This document shows, one piece after another, positions 1 to 5,709 of a stretch of 6,157 bases of DNA. This DNA is from Thermohalobaculum sp039187815 (lineage in GTDB: Bacteria > Pseudomonadota > Alphaproteobacteria > Rhodobacterales > Rhodobacteraceae). The notes beneath the pieces were generated by a model, which saw only the letters and a list, made by a program, of their open reading frames with translations, was not told the DNA's origin and searched no databases. The stretch is from positions 1-6,157 of the forward strand of contig JBCCZI010000177.1 in assembly GCA_039187815.1 (NCBI GenBank), in the 5' to 3' direction. Within the stretch, counting starts at the first letter, position 1. The number at the start of each line of letters is the position of its first letter. Both the position numbers and the translations under genes were made by a program.

Positions 1-25
1 CCCGGTGATTGGGGCCGGCTCGCCC

Positions 26-1342
26 TCACCCGTTTCGGCGCAAAACCTCGCCCGCCAGATAGAGCGAGCCGCAAATCAACACCCGTGCCGGACCAGTCTG
101 TCCCGCCAGAACTGCATCGAGCGCCGCGTCCACCGAGGCTGCCGGATCCGCCGGGATGCCCACGCCCCTGGCCGCCTTCGCCAGCGCCTCGGCGCTCACG
201 CTCGCCTGGGTGCCCGGGATCGTGACGGTCGCCGCGGCCGTGACCTCGGAGACCAGCGGCGCGAGATAGCCAGCGGGGTCCTTGGTATCGAGCAAGCCCA
301 GCACCAAGAGAACTGGCACTGGCGCCGAGCGCGCCATCTCGCCGAGCAGCACCGCCATGGCCCGCCCGGCAGAGGCATTGTGCCCCCCATCAAGCCAAAG
401 CTCGACCTCCGGCGGCAACCGCTCGACCAGCGGGCCATGGGTCAGGCGCTGCATCCGCGCGGGCCACTCAGCCTTGAGAAGGGCCGCCTCCGCCACGGGC
501 TCGGCCCTGGCTGCCGATCCGGGCCCACCCGCGAGCCCCAAGGCCCGCAGTACCGCAATCGCGATCCCCGCATTCTCGACCTGATGGGCGCCGGGCAAGC
601 GCGGCACCGGCAGATCGAGCAGCCCGGCCTCATCCTCGAACACCACACGTCCACGCTCGCGCCGGACCATCCAGTCCTGGCCATAGATCCGGAGCGGCGC
701 GCCAACCGCCTCGGCCCGCTCCCGGATCACCTCGAGCGCCGCATCGCGCTGGCGCCCCACCACGCAGGGCACGCCGGGCTTTAGAATGCCGGCCTTCTCG
801 GCGGCGATCTCTGGGATCGTCTCGCCGAGATATTGCTGGTGGTCATAATCGATCGGCGTGATCACCGTCAGCCGCGGATCGTCGACCACGTTGGTCGCGT
901 CGAGCCGCCCGCCAAGGCCGACCTCGAGCAGCACCCACTCCGCCGGCTGCCGCGCAAAGGCGAGCAGCGCCGCCACCGTAGTGATCTCGAAAAACGTGAT
1001 CGGCGCGCCGTCATTGGCCTCCTCGCAGTCTTCGAGCAACGCCGCCAGCGCCGGCTCCGGGATCAGCCCCTCGGCCAGCCGGATGCGCTCATGGAAGCGC
1101 GCGAGATGCGGGCTGGTATAGGCTTGAACGCGCCCGCCCGCCGCCTCGAGCCCTGCCCGCAGCATCGCAACGGTCGAGCCTTTGCCATTGGTGCCCGCCA
1201 CATGGATCACCGGCGCAAGCTCGCGCTCAGGATGCCCCGTGGCCGCCAACAGCCGCCAGACCCGGTCGAGCGTCAGATCTATGATCTTGGGGTGGAGGTG
1301 CAGCAGCCGCTCGAGGATCGCGTCGCTCGGCGCGCCCTGCAT
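26..1342 (-). CDS. folC: FolC: bifunctional dihydrofolate synthase / folylpolyglutamate synthase
   Basis: Cytosolic ATP-dependent ligase of the Mur-ligase superfamily. It adds glutamate to dihydropteroate to make dihydrofolate, then extends the polyglutamate tail of reduced folates. The 438-residue length is normal for the family. Visible motifs are: the P-loop GTNGKGS at about residues 50-56; TSPHL at 76-80; FFEITT at 118-122; EVGLGGRLDATN at 140-151; the AEKAGILKPG stretch at 181-190, whose Lys183 corresponds to the carbamylated lysine of the family; GAHQVENA at 251-258; WPARMQRL at 293-300; DGGHNASAGRAM at 318-329, the start of the C-terminal Rossmann-like domain; and CGSLYLAGEVL near the end. 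The ATG shares one base with the accD stop (TGATG), and a GGGGGA lies just upstream within the end of accD, so the two are probably cotranslated or translationally coupled. Intact, with a TGA stop at 26-28. Identification is firm. Confidence 0.97.
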   Translation of the reverse strand: MQGAPSDAILERLLHLHPKIIDLTLDRVWRLLAATGHPERELAPVIHVAGTNGKGSTVAMLRAGLEAAGGRVQAYTSPHLARFHERIRLAEGLIPEPALAALLEDCEEANDGAPITFFEITTVAALLAFARQPAEWVLLEVGLGGRLDATNVVDDPRLTVITPIDYDHQQYLGETIPEIAAEKAGILKPGVPCVVGRQRDAALEVIRERAEAVGAPLRIYGQDWMVRRERGRVVFEDEAGLLDLPVPRLPGAHQVENAGIAIAVLRALGLAGGPGSAARAEPVAEAALLKAEWPARMQRLTHGPLVERLPPEVELWLDGGHNASAGRAMAVLLGEMARSAPVPVLLVLGLLDTKDPAGYLAPLVSEVTAAATVTIPGTQASVSAEALAKAARGVGIPADPAASVDAALDAVLAGQTGPARVLICGSLYLAGEVLRRNG

Positions 1343-2283
1343 CAGCCGTCCCCCGGCGGCGGGGCAGCGGCCGGCGGTTCATCCGGGGGCACCTCGGGCG
1401 CGGCCTGGGCCTGGATCTCGCCGCGCACCATGGGCGGCAGGCCCATCAGCATATGCAGGATCTGGCCGATCTCCTCGCGCAGCTTGCCGCGGTTGACCAC
1501 CCGGTCGATCATGCCGTGGTCGAGCAGGTACTCCGAGCGCTGGAAGCCCTCGGGCAAGGTCTCGCGAATGGTCTGCTCGATCACCCGCGGCCCGGCAAAA
1601 CAGATCAGGGCGTCGGGTTCGGCCAGGTGCACATCGCCCAGCATGGCGAACGATGCCGTGACCCCGCCGGTCGTCGGATGGGTCAGCACGACGATATAGG
1701 GAAGGCCCGCATCGCGCACCATCTCGACGGCGATCGTGGTGCGGGGCATCTGCATGAGGCTGAGGATGCCCTCCTGCATGCGCGCGCCGCCCGCGGCGGT
1801 GAAGGCGACCAGCGGCGCGCGACGCTCGACCGCGATCTTGGCGGCGGCCAGCATAGCATTGCCCACATAGAGCCCCATGGAGCCGCCCATAAAGGAGAAA
1901 TCCTGGGCCGCCGCAACCGTGTCGAGGCCAAAGATCTTGCCTGTTCCAACCAGCATGGCCTCAGCCTCGGCAGTCTTGCGCCGGGCCTCGCGCATGCGGT
2001 CGGTGTAGCGCTTCTCGTCCCGGAAGCCGAGCGGGTCGGCCACCGGCTCGGGCACGTCGACCGACGTCCAGATGCCGCCATCGAAGAGCGCCGTGAAGCG
2101 GTCCCGCGGTGCGATCGGCATGTGGAAATTACAGTTCGGGCAGACGCAGAGTTTGTCACTCAGCTCCCGGTGAAAGATCATCTGCCCGCAATTGTCGCAC
2201 TTGGCCCACAAGTTCTCCGGCATCTCCCGGCGCTGGAAGAAGGATTTGATCTTGGGAGGTACGAAATCGGTGATCCAGTTCAT
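1342..2283 (-). CDS. accD: AccD: acetyl-CoA carboxylase carboxyltransferase subunit beta
   Basis: Beta half of the carboxyltransferase of the multisubunit acetyl-CoA carboxylase. With AccA it moves the carboxyl group from biotin on AccB to acetyl-CoA, giving malonyl-CoA for fatty acid synthesis. The protein has 313 residues. It starts with the typical N-terminal four-cysteine zinc ribbon (C29-x2-C32-x15-C48-x2-C51), followed by a crotonase-fold carboxyltransferase domain. Motifs include FMGGSMG at about 131-137, GGARMQEGILSLMQMPRT at 165-182, PTTGGVTASFAMLGD at 203-217 and AGPRVIEQTIRETLPEGFQ at 230-248. The last ~23 residues are a Pro/Ala-rich, probably disordered tail beyond the conserved fold. 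First gene of the accD-folC pair. In many alphaproteobacteria trp genes lie just upstream, but here a non-coding stretch does. The start is supported by family length and a weak AAGGCGGG ribosome-binding sequence about 8 bases before the ATG. Confidence 0.97.
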   Translation of the reverse strand: MNWITDFVPPKIKSFFQRREMPENLWAKCDNCGQMIFHRELSDKLCVCPNCNFHMPIAPRDRFTALFDGGIWTSVDVPEPVADPLGFRDEKRYTDRMREARRKTAEAEAMLVGTGKIFGLDTVAAAQDFSFMGGSMGLYVGNAMLAAAKIAVERRAPLVAFTAAGGARMQEGILSLMQMPRTTIAVEMVRDAGLPYIVVLTHPTTGGVTASFAMLGDVHLAEPDALICFAGPRVIEQTIRETLPEGFQRSEYLLDHGMIDRVVNRGKLREEIGQILHMLMGLPPMVRGEIQAQAAPEVPPDEPPAAAPPPGDG

Positions 2284-2577
2284 CGCCGGCCCGCCTTGCG
2301 CTGTGATTGATCGCTAGATAGCGCCGCCCTCCGCCCGACGCAATGCGAGGCGATCGCGGAGTGCGGCTCGCAAGCTATGGGCAGACCGCCTCAGAGCGCC
2401 GCGCCGGCCCACGCACCCGGCCCGACCGGTATGCCCGCGGCGGGCGGCGGATGATGCGCCTGGCCCGGACGCTTTCAGGTTACGCCAGCGCGACGGTGGC
2501 CAGCCGCCGCGGGTGCCACGTCTGGCTCCGCGCAACGCCCGACGCGGCGCTTGGAGGAGGGACGCCATCGCTACGGT
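2284..2577. other. Intergenic stretch with no recognisable gene
   Basis: This 294-base gap lies between the accD start and the cupin stop. I read all six frames. The open frames are Arg/Ala/Gly-rich, typical of unselected GC-rich DNA, and show no family motif. No trpA or trpB remnant could be recognised, although these genes often precede accD in alphaproteobacteria. No RNA gene and no strong stem followed by a T-run was seen. The right end must hold the cupin gene's 3' flank and the left end probably holds the accD promoter. Confidence 0.6.
2315..2343 (-). promoter_or_regulatory. Candidate sigma70-type promoter for accD-folC
   Basis: On the minus strand a TTGCGT hexamer (2338-2343) lies 17 bases before TATCTA (2315-2320), which would put transcription start about 25 bases before the accD ATG. 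Both boxes match consensus mainly in their first three bases, so this is weak. It was chosen for spacing and position only. Confidence 0.25.
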
Positions 2578-2997
2578 CTAAAGGTTTTGCGCGCCCTCGG
2601 CGGCAGCAGCGTAGTCCGTCTCGCTGACGGCCTCGGCCCAGGAGACACCAGCACCGTCGACCAGGTGCTGCATGGCCAAATGGCTCATCTGATGCTGAGG
2701 TGCCGCACCGTGCCAGTGCCGCTCGCCCGGAGCGATCCAGACCGTATCACCGGGCCGGATGCGCCAGGCCGGCTCGCCCTCCTTCTGCACCAGGCCCACG
2801 CCCGTCAACACGTGCAAGGTCTGGCCTTGCGGATGGGTGTGCCAATGGGTCCGCGCGCCCGGAGGAAAGGTCACCTTCAGCGCAGTAACTGGATGGTCAA
2901 CCGGCGTCGTGCCGATCGGGTCCTGGGTCACGGCCCCGGTGAAAAAATCGGGCGATGCGTGGCGCGTCGGTGTCTCGGCGGCTGCGGTGACCTTCAT
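2578..2997 (-). CDS. Single-domain cupin, manganese (R)-hydroxynitrile lyase-like
   Basis: A 139-residue one-domain cupin. Cupin motif 1 is at about 47-66 (G47, H53, H55, Q59, G66), with Gln in place of the usual Glu. Motif 2 is at about 83-97 and contains PGERHWHG. The putative metal ligands are H53, H55, Q59 and H94. From memory these match in position and kind the Mn ligands of the Granulicella tundricola cupin hydroxynitrile lyase, and the flanking PGART-WHTHP-GQTL and HWHGAAP stretches look alike as well. That class cleaves or forms cyanohydrins, but many relatives of this fold have unknown or different reactions, so the substrate is not established. The frame is open upstream to 3228. 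I chose the ATG at 2997 because homology begins there, the upstream residues look non-coding, and a GGGGAG precedes it. Probably cytosolic (no signal peptide) and monocistronic. Divergent from the aminotransferase gene. Confidence 0.88.
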   Translation of the reverse strand: MKVTAAAETPTRHASPDFFTGAVTQDPIGTTPVDHPVTALKVTFPPGARTHWHTHPQGQTLHVLTGVGLVQKEGEPAWRIRPGDTVWIAPGERHWHGAAPQHQMSHLAMQHLVDGAGVSWAEAVSETDYAAAAEGAQNL

Positions 2998-3003
2998 GGC
3001 CTT

Positions 3004-3009
3004 CTCCCC
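3004..3009 (-). promoter_or_regulatory. Ribosome-binding site fixing the cupin start
   Basis: GGGGAG on the minus strand, about 6 bases upstream of the ATG at 2997. It supports this internal start over the in-frame start at 3228, which would add 77 residues of low-similarity sequence. Confidence 0.6.
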
Positions 3010-3041
3010 TAGCGAACCGAATCCAGCGCCCGGCTGCTGGC

Positions 3042-3069
3042 AGCATAGGCCCGCCCGACCCGTGCGCAA
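3042..3069 (-). promoter_or_regulatory. Candidate sigma70-type promoter for the cupin gene
   Basis: TTGCGC (3064-3069) and TATGCT (3042-3047) on the minus strand are separated by 16 bases and would give a leader of about 38 bases before the cupin ATG. The -10 box matches consensus at four of six positions and the -35 box at three. Plausible but unproven. Confidence 0.3.
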
Positions 3070-3101
3070 CCGCTTGAGCCTCGGCGCCCTATCGCGCACA
3101 G

Positions 3102-3124
3102 TGGTGGCTCGTGCCTGTCCACCA
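3102..3124. repeat. Short inverted repeat upstream of the aminotransferase gene
   Basis: TGGTGG (3102-3107) and CCACCA (3119-3124) form a perfect 6-base inverted repeat with an 11-base spacer, ending about 20 bases before the aminotransferase ATG in the divergent intergenic region. It could be an operator half-site pair or a small leader hairpin. Chance is a real alternative in GC-rich DNA. Confidence 0.25.
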
Positions 3125-3132
3125 GAGGCTTT

Positions 3133-3138
3133 GGGAGG
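3133..3138 (+). promoter_or_regulatory. Ribosome-binding site of the aminotransferase gene
   Basis: GGGAGG ends 6 bases before the ATG at 3145. This is close to an ideal Shine-Dalgarno sequence and spacing, and it fixes the start. Confidence 0.75.
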
Positions 3139-3144
3139 TTCCCA

Positions 3145-4023
3145 ATGCAGAACGCCGCCAAGATCATGACCTGGGTCGAGGGCCGTTGGCATATCGGCAA
3201 TGTGCCGATCCTGGGCGCTGCGGACCACGCCACTTGGCTCGGCTCGCTGGTGTTCGACGGCGCGCGCGCGTTCGAGGGCGTGACCCCGGATCTGGATCTA
3301 CACTGCGCGCGCGCGAACCAGTCGGCGCGGCGCATGGGGCTCGCTTCTCCGCTCTCGGACGGCGAGCTGACCGATGTCGCGCTCGAGGGCATCGCCGCCT
3401 TCCCGGCCGGCACTGGGCTCTATGTCCGCCCCATGCTGTGGGCCAAGAATTGCGGACATATGATGATCGTGCCCGAGCCCGAGAGCACCATGGTCGCCGT
3501 CTGCATCGAAGAGCGGCCCATGCCCCAGGGGCCCGTCGGCCTCTCGCTGACCGCCACGCGCTATCGCCGCCCGACGATCGAATGCATGCCCACGGATGTG
3601 AAGGCAGGCTGCCTCTACCCCAACAATGCGCGCATGCTGCGCGAGGCGCGGGCCCGCGGCTTTGACAACGCGGTGGTGCTCGACATGCTGGGCAATCTGG
3701 CCGAGACGGCGACCTCCAACATCTTTCTCGTGCGCGGGGGTGAGGTTTTCACGCCCCTGCCGACCGGCTGTTTCCTCGACGGCATCACGCGGCAGCGGGT
3801 GATCGGGTTGCTCCGCCATGCGGGCGTGCCGGTCCATGAGACGACGCTCAGCCTCGCCGATCTCGACACCGCCGACGAGATCTTCACCACGGGCAATGCC
3901 ATGAAGGTGGTGCCGGTGCTGCACTTTGAGGACCGCGACCTCGCGCCTGGCCCGATCGCCGCTCGCGCCCGCGCGCTGTACTGGGACTACGCGCACGACA
4001 CCGCCCGCGCCGGCGCGGCCTGA
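3145..4023 (+). CDS. Class IV PLP aminotransferase (branched-chain aminotransferase-like)
   Basis: A 292-residue fold-type IV PLP enzyme, probably cytosolic, transferring an amino group between an amino acid and a 2-oxo acid. The catalytic lysine is K153 in DVKAGCLYPNNARM. E187 in NLAETATSNIF, 34 residues later, is the PLP-nitrogen-binding glutamate; the same spacing occurs in E. coli IlvE. FDGAR (37-41) and YVRP (93-96, a Y-x-R like that of branched-chain enzymes) line the substrate side, and LDGITRQRVIGLL (211-223) is the usual phosphate-side region. The expected GTAAE-type loop reads TGNAMKVVPV (249-258), so the specificity is uncertain. Branched-chain, D-amino acid and R-amine transaminases all share this fold. 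The sequence resembles a subtype I know from Rhodobacteraceae annotated as branched-chain aminotransferase. Intact, with a strong ribosome-binding site. An EF-G relic begins 5 bases after its stop. Confidence 0.93.
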   Translation: MQNAAKIMTWVEGRWHIGNVPILGAADHATWLGSLVFDGARAFEGVTPDLDLHCARANQSARRMGLASPLSDGELTDVALEGIAAFPAGTGLYVRPMLWAKNCGHMMIVPEPESTMVAVCIEERPMPQGPVGLSLTATRYRRPTIECMPTDVKAGCLYPNNARMLREARARGFDNAVVLDMLGNLAETATSNIFLVRGGEVFTPLPTGCFLDGITRQRVIGLLRHAGVPVHETTLSLADLDTADEIFTTGNAMKVVPVLHFEDRDLAPGPIAARARALYWDYAHDTARAGAA

Positions 4024-4538
4024 CGCCCGTGACCGATCCGGGCCGAACCTGGGCCTTGGGCGTGGCGATTTCGCCGGAAGACAATGCCGGTGCCGAGCGG
4101 CTAGGCGCAGCCCTCGCCACCCTGACCCAATGCACGGACTGCGGGGCGCGTGGGCCTGGTCCCGAGACAAGTGCATGGCGTCTCCTAGCCAATTCCGAGG
4201 TCGAGCTGGACCGCGCGGTGACAGCTTTGACCAAGGCCCAGGGGCTCTTGCTGGCGGCCGGGGGGCAGCTCTCCGAGTTCCGAGAGACCATTTGCGTTGG
4301 GGCTGAAGGGCAGCACACGTACACGCGCGGTTCGCCGGACGGCAGCGAGGCCGCCAAGGTCCACGTCACCGTCGCGCCAGCGCGTCGGAGGAGCGGCGTC
4401 CAGATCCAACCACTGGCCCACGGCGCTCTGCCACCGCCGATCTCCGAGCCGGCGATGGCGGGCGTCTTGGCCGGGATCGAGGCAGGGCGTGTCCACGGCC
4501 CCGCTCTACCGGGCACCGCAGAGCGACATCCGCGTGAC

Positions 4539-4560
4539 CGGGCTGGCCGGGCTGGCCGGG
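4539..4560 (+). repeat. 9-bp tandem duplication inside the EF-G relic
   Basis: GGGCTGGCC occurs twice in tandem, followed by a partial third copy (GGGC). It keeps the frame, encoding Gly-Leu-Ala repeats, and lies where intact EF-G has the domain IV stretch before the conserved Phe-x-Ile/Ala-Gly. This fits replication-slippage drift in a gene no longer under selection. Confidence 0.6.
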
Positions 4561-4745
4561 CGGTTTGCGGGCCGTGCGGCGTTGCGCGCGGCGTGCAAGG
4601 CGGTTCAGCCCGAGCTGCTCGAGCCGGCCATGCAGGCCGAGGTCTTTTTGCCCGGTGCCGAGGTGGCCTCGGTCAAAGCCGATCTCACGCGCCGGTGGAG
4701 ACCCCTGACCGGTCGCGCCCCACTCGCGGAGAGCGTGGCCGGCGT

Positions 4746-4765
4746 GGCCCATCGGCCCATCGGCC
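4746..4765 (+). repeat. 8-bp tandem duplication causing a frameshift
   Basis: The unit GGCCCATC is present twice, followed by GGCC (2.5 copies). Because 8 is not a multiple of 3, it moves the reading frame. Removing one unit joins the upstream domain V frame to the downstream frame that encodes the EF-G-like C-terminal end. This is direct evidence of a slippage mutation in the relic. Confidence 0.75.
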
Positions 4766-4935
4766 TATGGCGGGCCTCTTAAGCTCTGTCATCCGCCGGG
4801 TGATGCTGCGCCCCAGCCATTGCCGCCCGGTGCAGGGCGCGATCGATCCATCCGATCCCGACCAAATTGCACCGGCGGCCGCCACGCGCATGGCCGGCCA
4901 TCTAGGCTGGCCTATCCAATGACCTGGACCCAAGC

Positions 4936-4964
4936 TGGACCCTTTCCCATGCCAAAGTTATGCT
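4936..4964 (+). promoter_or_regulatory. Candidate sigma70-type promoter for the PA14-like secreted protein
   Basis: TGGACC (4936-4941) and TATGCT (4959-4964) are 17 bases apart, and each matches consensus at four of six positions. Transcription would start near 4971, leaving a leader of about 32 bases before the ATG at 5003, which agrees with the start chosen from the signal peptide. A direct repeat CTGGACCC (4924-4931 and 4935-4942, 11-base period) overlaps the -35 box and could be a regulator site, but may be chance. Confidence 0.4.
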
Positions 4965-5002
4965 GTGCTAGCGGGTTTGCGGGGCTGAGCGCGGGGGATT
5001 TG

Positions 5003-5566
5003 ATGCGCGCCTTTGTTGCGATCGGCTTGGTCTTTGGTTGGCTTCTCAGCGCGGGCGGCGCATCGACCGCCACGGCTGGGCTGACGGGCGCGTTCTGGCA
5101 AGCCGGCACCTTCGACAGCAACACGCTGGCCGAGGCCAAGGGCATCGGCGCCACCCGCACGCCCGATGCGATCTTCCGCGCGACGACGCTCGACTATCCT
5201 CAAAGGCTGGCCGATACGGCTGCCGCCCCGGCGGGGTTTGCCGATTTCCTCGGCACGGATGCGGCCTCAGTCCTGTCGGACACCATCCTGGATATCCCTG
5301 GATACGCGCTCGGCAACAATTGGGTCATGCGCTTTACGGGCCTCATCGAGACCACCCCAGGAGACCGGCTGTTTGAGGTGCGCAGCGATGACGGATTCGA
5401 GCTCAGCACCGGCAGCGTGGTGCGCGATCAGGTGACACGCGGCAGCATCTTTGGCCCCCGCACGCCGGTTTCGGTGACCATGCCGGCGGGCCCGGTGTCG
5501 TTCGAGTTCATCTTCTACGACGCCGCAGCCGCCTTGTCGGGTTTGAGCTGCGTATCGATGGGGTGA
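5003..5566 (+). CDS. Secreted PA14-like domain protein, frameshifted before its sorting tail
   Basis: As it stands, this frame gives 187 residues. The N-terminus is a clear Sec signal peptide (MRAF, then a hydrophobic core, with likely cleavage after ATA at about residue 25). The mature part resembles a PA14-type beta-sandwich: NNWVMRFTGLIETTPGDRLF at about 105-124, the SDDGFEL motif at 128-134 (its two Asp are the calcium-binding type in PA14), and MPAGPVSFEFIFYDA at 160-174. PA14 domains commonly bind glycans or serve adhesion, but no ligand can be assigned here. The reading ends in SGLSCVSMG, which breaks the expected SGFELRIDG strand; that strand is encoded in the next frame. One G missing from a GGG run at 5539-5541 explains it. 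Upstream in-frame starts at 4820, 4919 and 4949 were rejected because they put charged or polar sequence before the signal peptide. The ATG at 5003 follows a GGGGGA. Confidence 0.75.
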   Translation: MRAFVAIGLVFGWLLSAGGASTATAGLTGAFWQAGTFDSNTLAEAKGIGATRTPDAIFRATTLDYPQRLADTAAAPAGFADFLGTDAASVLSDTILDIPGYALGNNWVMRFTGLIETTPGDRLFEVRSDDGFELSTGSVVRDQVTRGSIFGPRTPVSVTMPAGPVSFEFIFYDAAAALSGLSCVSMG

Positions 5567-5709
5567 TCGCTGCACCGAGTGTGTTTTCAAGCGCGGCGGT
5601 GCCGCTGCCGGCCCCGGTAATGCCGTTGTTGCTGACCCTGGTGACCCTCGGCGCCCTCGCCAGGAGGTGCCGTCACACGGCGGCGCCCAGAGCCCTTGCG
5701 TATCAGTAA
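5539..5709 (+). pseudogene. Displaced VPLPA-CTERM sorting tail of the PA14-like protein
   Basis: In the frame one base off from the upstream gene, the DNA reads GFELRIDGVIAAPSVFSSAA, then VPLPA (5599-5613), a hydrophobic membrane segment from PVMPLLL to LGALA (5614-5661), a basic cluster RRCR (5662-5673) and a short tail ending in TAA at 5707-5709. This motif-helix-arginine order is the VPLPA-CTERM signal, a PEP-CTERM relative recognised by an exosortase (XrtD type) in Gram-negative bacteria, especially Rhodobacterales. If one G were restored at 5539-5541, the joined protein would have 235 residues with a signal peptide at one end and the sorting tail at the other, the standard architecture. 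No start codon or ribosome-binding site suggests separate translation. The break could be a true mutation or a sequencing error in a G run. Confidence 0.78.

Larger units (their letters stand above)
4029..4922 (+). pseudogene. Decayed elongation factor G relic (domains III-V only, two frameshifts)
   Basis: An N-terminally truncated, degenerate EF-G (FusA-type translocation GTPase). Domain III resemblance starts at the GTG at 4029 (GVAISPEDNAGAERLGAAL, then SEFRETI). Domain IV follows (AAKVHVTVAPARRRSGVQIQ, then GALPPPISEPAMAGVLAGIE). The frame then shifts by one base near a CCCC run at 4499-4502. Domain V is read in the next frame up to about 4750: DIRVT, FAGRAALRAACKAV, PELLEPAMQAEVFLP, ADLTRR. 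An 8-base tandem duplication at 4746-4765 returns the reading to the first frame, which gives PMAG and then MLRPSHCRPVQ at 4803-4835, like the HYEPVP end of EF-G. The GTPase domain and domain II are absent, as is the usual YHDVDSSE stretch of domain IV, and the GMGELHLE motif of domain III is eroded. It cannot make a working EF-G. Similarity was judged by eye against remembered EF-G sequences. The frame continues to a TGA at 4920-4922, but recognisable homology ends near 4835. Confidence 0.78.

Noticed and set aside
5..784. Long plus-strand open frame opposite folC
   Set aside because: Antisense shadow of a firmly identified gene; the Arg/His/Pro-rich translation shows no family motif, as expected in GC-rich DNA.
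833..2310. Overlapping plus-strand open frames opposite folC and accD
   Set aside because: Complement of strongly conserved coding sequence; low-complexity Arg/Ala/Gly-rich translations with no recognisable domain.
2314..2627. Small open frames on both strands between accD and the cupin gene
   Set aside because: Arginine-rich translations without motifs; no ribosome-binding site decides a start.
2998..3228. 77-residue N-terminal extension of the cupin open frame
   Set aside because: It would run into the aminotransferase start on the other strand, shows no homology, and a good ribosome-binding site precedes the internal ATG at 2997.
3298..4176. 292-codon minus-strand open frame opposite the aminotransferase
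   Set aside because: Antisense shadow; the plus-strand gene carries all catalytic motifs.
4820..5002. Upstream extension of the PA14-like protein to 4820
   Set aside because: It would precede a clear signal peptide with about 60 polar residues and overlap the EF-G relic; the candidate promoter lies inside it.
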